Origin: Hemibagrus wyckioides
Lineage: Eukaryota > Chordata > Actinopteri > Siluriformes > Bagridae
NCBI RefSeq assembly: GCF_019097595.1
Contig: NC_080710.1
Location: 30,259,280-30,323,279, forward strand
Direction of reading: 5' to 3'
Length of the DNA: 64,000 bases
The translations under genes and the position numbers were made by a program. The notes below the pieces were generated by a model. The model was not told the DNA's origin and searched no databases. It was given only the letters and a program-made list of their open reading frames with translations. This document shows positions 10,629 through 22,934 of this stretch, in pieces (positions within the stretch are counted from its first letter, which is position 1; each line of letters begins with the position of its first letter).

Positions 10629-11229
10629 CAGCGGGTAAAATAAGTATTGAACACGTCACCATTTTTCTCAGTAAATATATTTCTAAAGGCGCTATTGACA
10701 TGAAATTTTCACCAGATGTTGCATGCAATCCACAGATGCAAAGAAATCAAACCATAGAAATGAAATGACAGGCAAAATGTATAGAACACATGAAGAAAGG
10801 AGGTGCAAAAAGGCATGGAACGCCAAGACACCAGTTGAAATCAATCAGTAATTAGAAAGCAATCCTGCCTCTGGTCAGTGCAAATTAATATCAGCTGCCT
10901 CAGTCCCAGCTGATGCCCTAAAAAAAAGGTGTTTGTTTAGCAAAGGTATCACACAAGAAACAGTCCAGGATGAGTAAAAGCAAAGAGATCTCTCAAGACC
11001 TTCGCAACCTTATTGTTGCAAAGCATACTGATGGCATTGGTTACAGAAGGAATTTCAAAACTTCTGAATGTCCCACTGAGCATTGTTGGGGCCATAATCC
11101 ACAAGTGGAAAGAACATAATTTTACCATAAAACGGCCACGAGCAGGTGCTTCTTGCAAGATTTCTGACAGGGGAGTCAAAAGAATTATCAGAAGAGTTGG
11201 TCAAGAGCCAAGGGCCACACCAAGGAGAT
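10629..11229 (+). mobile_element. Tc1-like transposon, left half
   Basis: Begins after TA (10627-10628) with CAGCGGGTAAAATAAGTATT, a Tc1-type terminal repeat as I recall from fish elements, and carries the transposase N-terminus. It is cut at about 11229 by an (AT)n run; the right half and right TIR are absent. Confidence 0.8.
10970..11229 (+). pseudogene. Tc1-like transposase N-terminus, frameshifted
   Basis: Starts at ATG 10970 (MSKSKEISQDLRNLIVAKHT). A one-base frame change near 11050 separates it from ISKLLNVPLSIVGAIIHKWK and the linker FTIKRPRAGASCKISDRGVK, which together form the two helix-turn-helix DNA-binding subdomains. The frame is lost at the (AT)n run, so no DDE catalytic domain remains. 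It would have bound the element's own TIRs. Confidence 0.8.
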
Positions 11230-11247
11230 ATATATATATATATATAC
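11225..11247. repeat. (AT)n microsatellite at element breakpoint
   Basis: About eleven TA units exactly where the Tc1 homology stops. Confidence 0.85.
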
Positions 11248-11268
11248 ATTGGTGCAAAATATCACTGA

Positions 11269-11309
11269 AACAGTAATGACACGACTGACACCTCAAACTT
11301 ATTCCTATC
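11269..11309 (+). repeat. Direct repeat, right copy
   Basis: AACAGTAATGACACGACTGA... matches 10292-10332 with three mismatches. Confidence 0.85.
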
Positions 11310-11427
11310 ACTGAAAAACTAATGAAAGATTTGGTCTGGCTAGCTAGCTGTCAGTGTAATTTAACCTCCTAGTTAGCAGCTTAGCTGCTTTGTTAGCACA
11401 TGGCAGACACTACTAACTACTTAAGTA

Positions 11428-11650
11428 GCCTTTATTTGTCAAATATATACATTACTGCACAGTAAAAATTCTTTCTTCACATTTACCATCCTTGGAATGT
11501 TGGGGTCAGAGCTCAGGGTCAGCCATGATGGCCTAGGGGTTTGGGGCCTTGCTCAAGGGCCCAACTCTGGCAGCTTGGCAGTGCTTGGGCTTGAACTCCC
11601 ATCTTCCAACCAACAACCCAGAGCCTTAAACACTTGAGCTACCACTGTCT
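11428..11650 (-). mobile_element. tRNA-derived SINE
   Basis: On the minus strand it starts with a tRNA-like head (GTGGTAGCTCAAGTGTTTAA, and a TTGGAAGAT-GGGAGTTCAAG box-B-like part). It continues with the TGGGCCCTTGAGCAAGGCCC core and ends with a tail rich in TTTGACAAATAAAGGC. It is the same family as the plus-strand copy at 34262-34438. Confidence 0.75.
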
Positions 11651-11739
11651 ACTACTATTTGATTTTGGCTGTTTATTATTATTATTTATTTTTGATGAGG
11701 ACAGAGTACAAGATGAAACTGATAAAACACAGAGATGGG

Positions 11740-12300
11740 GTTTCTCCATTCTATAAACTCGACCTGCTTTTGGGAATAATATAAAGTGATGATTCATCAG
11801 ACCATATCACTCGTTTCCAGTCTTCAGCTGTCCCGGGTTTTATGATCATGACACCATATTTTTTCACATTTTAGCATCGGTGTCTGTGATTTATGATTTA
11901 GCAGTTGCAACCCTTCCATGGATGTTGGCTTTGTGAACTTTAAGGTGGATATTAGGCTTTGCTGCAGTAGTTTTGTGTTGTTTGTACATAATCCTTCCTA
12001 GTGTTCAACAGTCATTAAGTTTTGATTTTCATCCAATATTCTTCTTTGTTGATGAAGTCCTGTCATGCTGCATACATGCAGTCATAATCATGGAGACTGT
12101 TGGTGCAAAGAGTTGGGCTATAAAGGTTACTTCTGCTATATGGCTGACAAGTCACCCATATCAACATGGTCTTAAATTAACCACTGCTGAGCACTGCTGA
12201 ATCTTGTTTTATACTGCAACCACAACAATATATAACAACATCTATTTTTTTCACAATGGATATAATAACAATGGGTTTTCACATTTTTCGTCCAACCCCT
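11740..12300 (-). mobile_element. Degenerate Tc1-like element
   Basis: The minus strand of 11755-11960 reads VHKANIHGRVATAK and EDWKRVIWSDESSLY with stops between, i.e. the end of the DNA-binding region and the first catalytic D of a Tc1-type transposase. Several stops and frame changes; ends not clearly defined. A different family from the 10629 and 34851 elements. Confidence 0.6.
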
Positions 12301-13012
12301 GCATAACAGACACCTGTGCTTCCACATTTTGAAAAGATCCGCCATAGCACCTATTTTTAAAATCTTTTTTAATTGGTTTATAGTGAGGGTCTGCTTAGTG
12401 TGTAATTCTTTGCATGGAAACAATACTGTATTGAGCTTTAATATAAACCTGTGAGATGTCTTTTGGTCAGAGGTTCTGTCTGAGCTGCCGTTAACAGCAG
12501 ACGGTGGTTCTGGCTGCAAGCTTTGGGTTACTTGGTTGTATTAATTTGAACATATCACTCTTATCGATCGCTATCCTCGAAAATGGCTTTCAGGCTGTAG
12601 ACAATCACACTGGTGGTAGGAAGTTAATCGACTCCTGGGTATTTTGCACTTTTCACAGTAGAAACACCTTAAAATCTAAATTCATTAGGGCGAACGTGCA
12701 AAATAGAATATAATTTTGTTTATGTAAATGTAAACGTGAGACCCCTCTGTGGTGGGTTTTTTTTTTTCTCCTTTAGATTAGAGCCTGGGTTTTGGAGTGA
12801 AACAGTTATTCTGCCATGTTTATTAGAAAGTTAACATCATGTGCATATTGTGTTTTACATCCATTATAATATAATGAGAAATAAAACTTCTTCGTATTGA
12901 TTATTTATCATATTGTTATTCTTACTCTATTATTTTATTCTGTCTTTCTGTTGTTGTTGGAAATTCAGCAAGGAGGGCAAGGAAATGTTTTTTTTTTTGA
13001 GAAATTGTATGT
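12301..13012. other. Spacer, nothing recognised
   Basis: AT-rich, no recognised gene or repeat. The open frames of 60-115 codons here show no known motif. Confidence 0.5.
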
Positions 13013-13195
13013 GAATCAGAATCATCTTTATTGCCAAGTACTGTGGGTTGCCTTGTGTTGGTTCACAACAATAGAAAATATGAAGACAAGTCTAATAATT
13101 TTAAGCAAGATTGGAGGAAATATTAGTGCAGTATAACATTGTGTAAGCAGTGAACCTGTGCAAACATTAAATTACCAGTGCTACATTCAGTGCAG
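13013..13195 (-). mobile_element. LINE 3' tail fragment
   Basis: GAATCAGAATCATCTTTATTGCCAAGTA is split here into two words, GAATCAGAATCATC and TTTATTGCCAAGTA, which open a 3' tail I recall as common in fish LINE ends, read on the minus strand. No coding sequence left. Confidence 0.45.
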
Positions 13196-13245
13196 AAATG
13201 GAAACCGTACATTTAATTGACTGTGAAGAAAGAGATGCATATATG

Positions 13246-13246
<1 letters not shown>

Positions 13247-13284
<38 letters not shown>

Positions 13285-13332
13285 CTCTCTCTCTCTCTCG
13301 CTCTCTCTCCTCTCGCTCTCTCGCTCTCTCTG
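13247..13332. repeat. (CTTT)n(CT)n microsatellite
   Basis: About nine CTTT units followed by a CT run interrupted by CG. Confidence 0.92.
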
Positions 13333-13675
13333 TCCCTCTGCATCAGCACGTGTGTGTGTCTCTAGAGAATGTGAAGCAGACGGATAGCATAAGATGATAA
13401 TACTGGTGCTAAAAATAGTTATAAATAACTTTGCACACATGCAGATGATAGGCATGAGGTTGTGGGCTGTGTGGTGATAAATGTAGCATGTGGAAAAATA
13501 AATGCTTATTCTTCTTCCTGTATACACACTACAGTAACACACACCGCAAACCAGTTTGTTCACACTCACATCTATATTTTATGTCGCCAAGATTTTCTGC
13601 ACACAGTGCATGTTCGTTAAGGATGGGGGGTAGCTCAGCCAATAAGCAGGCCATCACTCTAACTGTGAGTTAATT

Positions 13676-13677
13676 GG

Positions 13678-13730
<53 letters not shown>
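13676..13730. repeat. (GC)n(CA)n microsatellite
   Basis: GCGCGCGC passing directly into about 22 CA units, a sequence able to take up Z-DNA. Confidence 0.92.
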
Positions 13731-13734
<4 letters not shown>

Positions 13735-16157
13735 GCAACGTTGCTCTTAATCAGATGAGCTTCTCTCAGCACTGTGTCTACTTTGCCTCTTTTTCAGCCC
13801 ACTCTGTATGCTGGGACAACGTGATGCTCTGTTCCTCCACACACACACACACTTTCTCAGCTACCCACACACACACACGCATGCACACGCTCTCATACAC
13901 CTACATATAGCCCTAGATTTTCAGCTTGCTGCACCCACGCATGTGAGTAAAGTTCTTGCCTGCGACTCAATGTGTCTGTCAATAAACTTCACAACATATG
14001 GCACATATACTGAAAAAAAATGGCCAATTTTTAAAAATTAAATCATTAATGGTTTTAAGCTCCAGGACCAGCGACACAGCATGTCCTCGCTAATCAAAAT
14101 GAAAAGGTCATTGGGTGCACTTTGGTTTAATGAGCCTGAAGGGAACAAGGCTTTTAATAAGAACAACTTTAAAGCAAGGCTTAGGTTAGTACACAGGAAG
14201 AAAAAACATTCTAGAGCTTTACAATGATTGTATCCTAAGAATAATCACAGCTGTGATTTATTTATGCATTAAACATATGTTATATGGTGTATGTTACGTT
14301 AAACAATAGGGTATATTACATTATGAGCACTGTATGCGTCTGACCAATCAGAGTGCACCTTTATTTACGTTTGCTTAATATGTTTATTTATGTTTAGCTC
14401 CACAAAACATTTCCAACAGCAGCACACATCACGTGTTTTATTTTTTACCTTTGACACATTTAAAGGCATAAGGAAAGTCTATTTTCATTGATGAGATTAT
14501 GAAGCCAGTGATTAAACTGTATAATTGTAAAATAATACATGAGAGCTCTGACCATGTGGTGCAAGACTTTTTCTCCGAGACGTCTCAGGAATCATGAGAA
14601 ACCTGTAAGAAGCCTGCAGGAGAGTTGTGTCAACTTTCTCTCTCACCATGACCTGAATACGCTGTCCTCATCGCTAATCCCACACAGCACCTGAAACGGA
14701 CGCGCCATGATTCGCAACACAACGAGGAGAAAGGTCAGAGGTCAGCAACATCATGAGGCTGTTCAGAATACAGTATGTAATCAGCGTGTATGTTATATTC
14801 ATTGCATGTATTATGCAAGTATCAGAGATTCCACTAGGAATTTTTATCGGGAATCGGTGCAGTTTATGAGACGAACTGGAATCATTTCTACTTCCTTATA
14901 TGATAATTACTACTGGTGTGAGGAAAACACTGAAATTTTGGGCTGTGCAAGAATGACAACAAGAAAAATGAGCATTTAAGTAATATTTTTTTGTAAATTG
15001 TCAACATTTAAATGAACATACCTACAGGTTTATGAACTAAACCTATGGTCATGAAAGGTTTATTGTAACTAGATTGAAATGACTTGAAAAGAAAAAGCAA
15101 CTAAACATACGTATTCTCATATTTTCTGCTTCGGGATCTCTGAGGTCTTAACATGTTCCTCATTATCCTGATTAGTCTGATCATAATCACCTACTGTTAG
15201 TGAGAACCTTTTAATAACTGACTGTTTTGCCTTTCTGCTCAACCATGAGATGATTTGCCTTTCTGATCAACCATGTGCAGTGGGATTTGCTGCAAGATTT
15301 TGGTATCTTGATATCTGCAAGAAATTTGATCTTTGGAATTGAGTAAATAGCATTTGTTTGTACAATGAAATTTAAATTCCAGACTTGAATTAAGTGTTAA
15401 ATTAGAACAGGAACTTCTTATTCGCTGATTAAATTTAAAAAAAAAATCTGGATTTTTGATCATGTCAGAAAAATGTTCTGCCTGAAACACCAACCAGAGT
15501 GTTCTTCTCTCAAATAAACCCCCATGACAAGCAGAATTAGCATTATTTAGCTAAGATGTGCATTTTGCTAGATGATTAATGTTCTTGGGAACCACTTAGC
15601 AAAATACAAATATTTTACTTCTTGCTTTCTTTGTTTTTGTTTTTTTGTTGTTGTTTGTTTTTTTTTTTTACATGACCACAACCTGTGATTTTGAAAGAAA
15701 ACAATGGGTTCCACAACAGTGGCTATGCAAACTAGCACGTAGTAGCAGATAACGCTAAACCTCCAGTGCTACATTTGCACAATGACTTTTTTCTTCGTAT
15801 TTATATGAATGGATGTAAGATGATTCTAGTATGTTTAGAAAAGTTTTTTACATACTTTAACATTATTTGCTTCACTTACTTTGAAATTTGTTTGACCTTT
15901 AAGTGTATATTTTTACTGGCAGAGTGTTTACCACAAAATACTGGTATTTAATGTATACCATGTAATGTATACATGCTATACATTAAATAAATTTAATATA
16001 TATTAATGTAACAGAAACCCTGGTATATATGTATATAAATTAAATTCTCTGTTGGAAAAAATCTATACAAATTTTATAAATCCCCATCACTACAGTTGCT
16101 GCACCTACTAACTAATGCTAATTGAGTTATAAGGAAGTAGGTCTATTTCGTCATTCA
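13731..16157. other. Spacer, nothing recognised
   Basis: Short CA runs near 13841-13880. The word TCTGACCAATCAGAGTGCAC at 14339-14358 belongs to a dispersed repeat also seen elsewhere in the window. No gene recognised. Confidence 0.5.
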
Positions 16158-16560
16158 ATTTTCAATTTAATTCAATTCTATTTGTATAGCGCTTTTAACA
16201 AAGAGCATTGTCTCAAAGCAGCTTTACATGAGAAACAACATAAGAAAACAACAAACATATAAACAGACAGACAGTCCTAGATGTTATCCCAAGTGAGCAA
16301 GCCTGAGGTGACTGAGGCGACTGTGGCAAGGAAAAACTCCCTTAGATGGTAAGAGGAAGAAACCTTGAGACGAACCAGACTCAAAAGGGAACCCATCCTC
16401 ATTTGGGTGACAGCGGAGTGAGAGATTATATTGTGCATTTATGTGTATTCAATTGTGTGATGCTGATACAGCATGTGTAGAATATTATGTAAATGAATAT
16501 GGAGGTTGTTGTCGTCCACAGTGCTGCTTTGAATACCCCAAACCCCACAAAGCAGAACAT
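16158..16560 (-). mobile_element. Second L2 LINE 3' tail
   Basis: Almost identical over 250 bp to 6630-6880 and then similar to about 6970. Starts with AATTCAATTC-type tail and TTTGTATAGCGCTTTTAACA. It has an extra 40 bp after GGTGACAG compared with the first copy. Only 3' UTR is present, so the insertion was strongly 5' truncated. Confidence 0.88.
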
Positions 16561-17212
16561 CTAAATAAAACCTTTGAAGAAAATAAGTTCTAGTAGAAAG
16601 TTCTATCATAAGTTAAGTAGAAATTTTGGCATTTGCTAAAACAAGAAAAATTCATGAAAACTTTGATTTTAGTCACTAAAGGTAAATTAGCATCTCCTTC
16701 ACCAAGGAGTAAAAAAACATTAGCTGAAGCTAACTATTAACAGCTTTATTCCTAAGCTGTAAAATATTAGCTAGCATGATACTACCTCTGAACATACAAC
16801 CTAGCCGAATGTTAATATAAACTAAAGTGCACATAGCAGCAGATAGATTAGAGTGAAGAGTGTTGGCTGTTACACTGCTACATCTGTTAAAGTTTATAGT
16901 TCTTGTAAATTCACATCAGAACCTATCTAAAGGTAAAATATATTAACCTTATAACAGTTTGAATATATGAATATAGAGAAAGTATCATGTGAAAGAAAAC
17001 TTTCACAAACTAATGTACAGACACTAGGCTTAAAGACCAGACTTAAGAAAGTAATAGTACTATTTTTTTGCTTAGTTGGTTTAAGTATTCTGACATTTGC
17101 GGTTTTGGTAAAATAAATCTAAACCCTTACACACACTAGCTTAGCTTTTAAATGAAGCTCAGAAAGCTACTTTACTATATTTAAGGTATAAAATATGGTG
17201 TAATTTTGTGTA

Positions 17213-17216
<4 letters not shown>
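16561..17216. other. Spacer, nothing recognised
   Basis: AT-rich, no recognised feature. Confidence 0.5.

Positions 17217-17279
<63 letters not shown>
17217..17279. repeat. (AT)n microsatellite
   Basis: About 31 uninterrupted AT units, the longest AT run in the window. Confidence 0.95.
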
Positions 17280-17283
<4 letters not shown>

Positions 17284-17873
17284 TATATTACTACTGGCTT
17301 TATTTACAAATATAAATAAATAAAATAATAATAAATAAATATAATAACAAAATATTGCAACTCAAACTGGCTATATAGTATCAGATATTCTAAAAGTCCA
17401 ATGTATATGTTGTTACTATAGAAATGATAACGTGTGAGTACAAGTGCATTATATTGACCTGTGAATTGCAGTTAATGTTATGAAAGATGAATAAACACCA
17501 TCTGACCAATCAGAATGGAGAATCCAAAAGTGCTGCAAAATGAATCAATTAATGAATCTGCAGAGTTTTTATACAACTGAATTATTCTATAACAACATGA
17601 GTAGTGAGATGTTCCCCCTGACCTACGCCCTATTAAGTCGATTTTTTAAGGCTAAGTGTGTGGGGCTGTAATGATAAACTGTTTCAGTGAGGTCATTGAT
17701 TTTAATTAAGAGAGTTAACCAATCAGCTTCTTCAGTGCACTCAATCTTTATACTCACAGCACGTTTAAACGAGTTCCTTCATTTCACTTTATTTGCTTAT
17801 GATGTATATTGTGGAGAAGCAAAGTTGGTGCAGCTAATACGCTCACAATCTCTCTCAATCTCTCTCTCTCTCT

Positions 17874-17909
<36 letters not shown>

Positions 17910-20900
17910 TAACATCACGTTTGTTGCTTTGGCCTGAGGATTTTTCACATCTGTGTGCGGAACCCGACTCTCTCCAGTCTATTAGTCTCTGATGAGCAGA
18001 AAACTCTGTATGCTGCAGTTTACTCGGGCGCTTTTAAACACAGCACTGAGCCCATTAGCACACTGCAGAGAGAGACATGGAGGAAAGACAGACCCCAGTG
18101 TCTAATAGAGAGGTAGAAAGAAAGAGAGAATATTTTAGCACAGCAGGTAACATTTCCATTCTCTGATGTAATCCTGACTCTCAGCAAATCCTTAGACTTT
18201 GAGCACAGAAACCTTTGCTCAGGCTGATCACCCACACGCCTAGCTTAAAAATGTCCCTAGAAAGATATCAATACGTGATATTTTTGACCTTCTATGGACA
18301 TTTAGCTAGTCCTCATTAGAAGAATTGTTCTTTTTCAAAACAGACTGCAGATTTTATTTTAAGAAATATTAGTTGAAGAGGTAAGTTAAAGTTTGGTTCA
18401 GATTTAGGTGTGGTGTGGAATTAAATAGCTGCATTAATACTGCGTCGGTGGAAGGTCCTCACAAAGCAGAGTGTGTTTGTGTGTGTCTTCATTCCTGAGA
18501 TGTTGGTCAGCAGATCTTAATATGAGCTGTAATCTGTGTCATCCTGTGGCTAAGAGCCTGCTAGATCTGTCCCAAAAGAGGGAATTGAGCTGACCGAGAC
18601 AGCATCTCTCACACACACACACACACACACACACACTTGGTTGATTACAGCCCCAGTAGGGGTGGAAGAAAAGGAGCAGTCAAGGGTCCATCTCTGCTAA
18701 AACCAACCAGTGCAGACTCACAGGAACTCATTTGGTCTTCAAATGAAAGAGGAATAGAGAGAGAGTGAGAGTCAGAGTGAGAGAGAGAGTATTCTTAGAA
18801 AAACAGAGCTTGGAAGAGAGAAATCTGCTGCAGCCATCCATCTTGTTGGTCATTTAATTAGATCAATGTTCTCCTGACATACACTTTAGAAACACAGTGT
18901 TAATTACTGTACCTTACACTGAATGGTTGAATTCTCAAATCTGATTAGTCAGAAGGTGTAATATTAGTGTAATCATTATGAAACATGAATGACAAGTTTA
19001 TATTAATGTGCTCGTTCTAATATGCATTCGTTTCTATAGTAACAGCTCGTTCACAGGATCCTGTACAGAAGACAATATAAGAATAATATTAAGAAAACAT
19101 ATTTAAAAGAAAAGTTGTATTTTTTCAACAAAGAACGACGTATAATCATTGATGTGGTGACATTCCTTTTTTTCTTTCTTTTTTGCCGAGAATATTTAAT
19201 ATTTATGGAAGTGTCAGTGCTTTGTAACACTTATAGTGCTCACAGTTTCCCATCATAGGAAATATTTCAGGACAGAGGATTTTATGCTTTTTGGCTTCTT
19301 AGGAAAATGACAAGCTGCATTTTTTTTTAGAGAGACAGAAAGAGAAAATGAGATGCAGGTGAGGGAATGGTAACTTATCTCACAGATGTTCCACATCATT
19401 AAATCCAACTTTAAGCAGAATAACACACTCCAGACTGTGCTGTTATGAAAATAATCCACTCATTCAACCCTGACATAAATTATTAGCATATAACCACTCT
19501 GCCTGTCGTATGCTATTCCTTATTTTATACCACAGTGCTGTTTTTGCTTGGTCACATGTTGCAGGTTTGTATTAATGCATGTATACATTAACTGATACAG
19601 AAACTGATGTTTCTATAGTAGCAACACATACAGGGACTTACATAGAAAATGCTCAACATAAACAGATTAAAAAACATATAAAATATAATGCAATAAAAGT
19701 AAAGACATAATTCAGTACAGCAGTGCTGAGCTTTCGTAATGTTTGAATGCATGAATTATAAGATTTTATTTTTTTTTTAGTCTGAGTCAGCTCAGATACA
19801 TTTTCAGAGATTAGAGAAAGACATTCAGCAGTTTCATTTGGCAACTGAGGCAAAATGAAACCTCAAATGTGTGAAAGGGTTTGGGTTTTTTTTTTTTTTT
19901 TTGACTATAAACTCTAGAGCCATTATAGCTATAAGACCCAATACATTTTAATATGTTTCCAATATAGCAGCTAACTGTGTTCCAAGATAGCAGCTAATTT
20001 AATCACAAATTGCTGCAGTATAAGAGGAATAAAATACTTCAGGATGTTATCATTACAGCAGGTTCATTTAATTTAAGATGGTTGTAGGAATTCTGCTTTA
20101 TCTCCATCTGCATCACACCACCCTAGCATTGATAATTTTCCCAAAACAGCATGCATCATATTTTTTTACTTAACTAATATTGGAAATTGGACAAAATCAC
20201 AACCTTATTTATTAAAAACATATGATATTTAATCAATATTATTATAATAATATTAATAATATAATATATTATTGCTATTTTTTTTTTTTTGAGAAAAACA
20301 TCTATGGCACTTGGGTTAAAGCACTCCAATGCTTTAGTCTCAAATGATATTCCATGATAAAATGCAAGAAATACCCATAATGCACTATGATGACTTTAGA
20401 GGGTAGGGAGTAGGGCGTATACACATTATGGGTTATCGAGTCCAAAAGAACAAATTGTTTTTTATTTACGTTATAGTAAAATGATGAACTCTTGTTTGAG
20501 AAATTTGATTTACCAAAATTGTGTGTGTTTAGAACTTATAATGTGCTGAAGCATTCGGTTTTATTTGGACCTGACTCTTGACCCACACAAAGTCCATTTC
20601 TGGAGATAAGGCTGTTTTTGATGGAATAATATAAAACACAAAAGTTGGCTAATTTCAGATGTATAATAATTTGAATCGATATGAGATGAGACAGTAGGAC
20701 AAAATAGGTTTGGAAATCTCATTAAGTGGAGTTTCATATCCTGCTGGCCCGAACTGTGAGCTCTCACGTAGCACCACAGCAGTTCAAAGGCAGCCGTGCT
20801 GCAAATTGCTTTTCTCATACACATTCCTCAAACTTTATTCGTTTTTGCCTGAGAAGGCAATTGAGGAGGGTGGGTGGATGAATGAAATATACATCTAAGG

Positions 20901-20924
20901 CAGCCAGACTGAAAAAAGTGTGTC

Positions 20925-20957
<33 letters not shown>

Positions 20958-21770
20958 CAGCTATAGTAAGCTTTGGTCATTCAGACTGAAGTCAATAGCG
21001 AAGTCAGAAAAGCATTCATTGTTTATAGATCCTCCTCAATCAACCCTTCCATTTCACAGACAGATACTTTATTTTGGGTTTTTTTTATAGCTTTGAATTA
21101 GAGCTGATGCATCAGCTATGGTTTTGTCTAGCCATTTTGTATATAACAACATTACACTGGACTTCTCATTTATGGCGTTGCTATAAATGATTTGATTCAG
21201 CTTTACTTAAAAACTACCCAGCAAGAAAAAGCAGGTACAAGCAGTATGACAAAAATGCTTTGACCAGTTAAAGTGCAATGCATTTTACATGAAGTACAAT
21301 TCACAGACTATGGAAATAAAGCAGCATTGAGGTTGAAATAAAGACAACTACTGTCAGTAGGGACTTATAATTGGGCCATCTATCATAGGAAAGTTCAACA
21401 GCAGGGTCATATGACAGGCATTATAACAGAATTAAATATAGTAGCAGCATCCAAACAGGCACTAAACAGCAAACAGTATTTCTAGAGCTGGAAACCAGGG
21501 AAAGGTAGGGAAAACTGATTAAGAAGGAAAAGACAGTATGGCATATCTCAGCATTGAGAATTCAAATATTAAGGAAACCCAAAGATTAGCAGAAAGTATA
21601 GAATAATGTAGCAATGGAAACCACATTTAATATTTGAATAGAAGAAAATCTTAGAAGAAAATAAGAGACAAACCAATTTTTTAATTAAATCTAATGGATA
21701 GCCGCATATTACACTGTTGTGAATTTGAACTTTATGTATTTTAGGGTAATGTTTCTGTATTGTAATCTGT
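17280..21770. other. Spacer with microsatellites and dispersed-repeat pieces
   Basis: (TC)n at 17853-17906, (CA)n at 18612-18635, (GT)(GA) at 20919-20956. Pieces of a dispersed repeat (words such as TGACCAATCAGAATGGAG at 17497-17520 and TTTCTATAGTAACAGCTCGT near 19031) occur here. No gene recognised. Confidence 0.5.
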
Positions 21771-22255
21771 TGCACCATGGAACTTGAGGAAACAAGGGGA
21801 AATCCCTGGGCTCAAAACTACAAGAACCTAGGGGATGCCCCAGGACTAAGTACTGTACATAGAGAACTTCAAGGACAGCCCACTGAATGCAACACTTGGG
21901 GGAACCTAAAATTAGGAAATCCCCCAGTATGTGGAACAATAGATAATATACACTAAGTGATACCTTAGGACGTGTGAATACAAAGGGACACCAAAAAACA
22001 AGAATGTTTTAAACAATATGGGGATAACTTTGGTCATGTTACAAAAATGCATAAAGGGACAAAATGATGAAAAAGAGCTAGCAGAATCTAGGGAATACCA
22101 CAGAACCAGGAGGTCACCCAAAGATTATACTCTAGTAGAAACCCCAAGGAACCCAGGTCTTTGAGATACCTAAATACTAGGAACTAGGGGACACTCCAAC
22201 TTTATGAACTATACAAAACTATAGGACACCCGGGTCTAGCAGGAACAAACCAAGC
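21770..22255. repeat. Degenerate tandem motif region
   Basis: Repeated but diverged words such as AACCTAGGGGATGCCCCAGG, AGGGACACC, AACTAGGGGACACTCC and AGGACACCCGGGTCTAG recur every few tens of bases. Looks like a decayed minisatellite; unit length is not clear. Confidence 0.4.
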
Positions 22256-22452
22256 AAATAAAGAGTTAGCACAGTAGGCTAATTTTTATTTGATAAATTG
22301 CTGTTTATTCAAGCAGATGGCTTTTTTTTTTTTTTTTTTAGAAAACTAATGCGGAAAGGATGAGTGGTACTAGGCTAGGGAAAATCTTATGCAAGTTTCC
22401 TCAAGGCTGGCCCTGCCCAGTTTGAATTGAAAGGAGAACATTTTTATCTAAC

Positions 22453-22934
22453 TACACAACATGGCCAAAAGTTTGTGGACACCCAGCCTTCACCTACATT
22501 TCTGGCATTTGGCAGATGCCCTTATCCAGAGCAGCTTACTTATTTATTTTTACAACTGAGGGTTAAGGGCCTTGCTCTAAGGCCCAGCAGTGGCAGATTG
22601 GTGGACCTGGGATTCAATCTCGCAATCTTCTGGTCAGTAGTCCAACACTACTAAGCTTCCCCAAACAGTTGCCAAGTTGGATGAACACAATTGTATAGAA
22701 TGTCTTTATATGCTGTAGCATTACAATTTCTCTTCACTGGAACTAAGAGGGCCAAACCTGTTTAATGTGCAAATCCCCACAGTCACGCTCTGAAAACTAG
22801 TGGAAAACCTTCCAAGAAGAGTAGAGGTAATTATTGTAGAAAAGGAGCACTGAATCTTGCATGAGATGTTCATCAAGAACATACTGTATAAGTGTGATGA
22901 GGTAAGGTCTACAAACATTTGGCCATAAAATATA
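22453..22934. mobile_element. Tc1-like MITE with nested SINE
   Basis: Ends are inverted: ACATGGCCAAAAGTTTGTGG on the left and, on the other strand at the right, TTATGGCCAAATGTTTGTAG. Between them are short transposase remnants: one in minus sense (near 22715-22760, matching 35300-35350) and one in plus sense (near 22798-22860, matching the end of the 47090 element). So it is a rearranged, non-autonomous derivative. A SINE at 22488-22658 sits inside. Confidence 0.7.
22488..22658 (-). mobile_element. tRNA-derived SINE, nested
   Basis: Starts CATTTCTGGCATTTGGCAGA and holds the AAGGGCCTTGCTC...GGCCCAGCAGTGGCAG core. Then comes GGACCTGGGATTCAATCTCG, whose minus strand contains a box-B-like GATTGAATCCC. 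The head is damaged near 22655. The same family is at 28245-28430 and 55537-55702. Confidence 0.75.
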
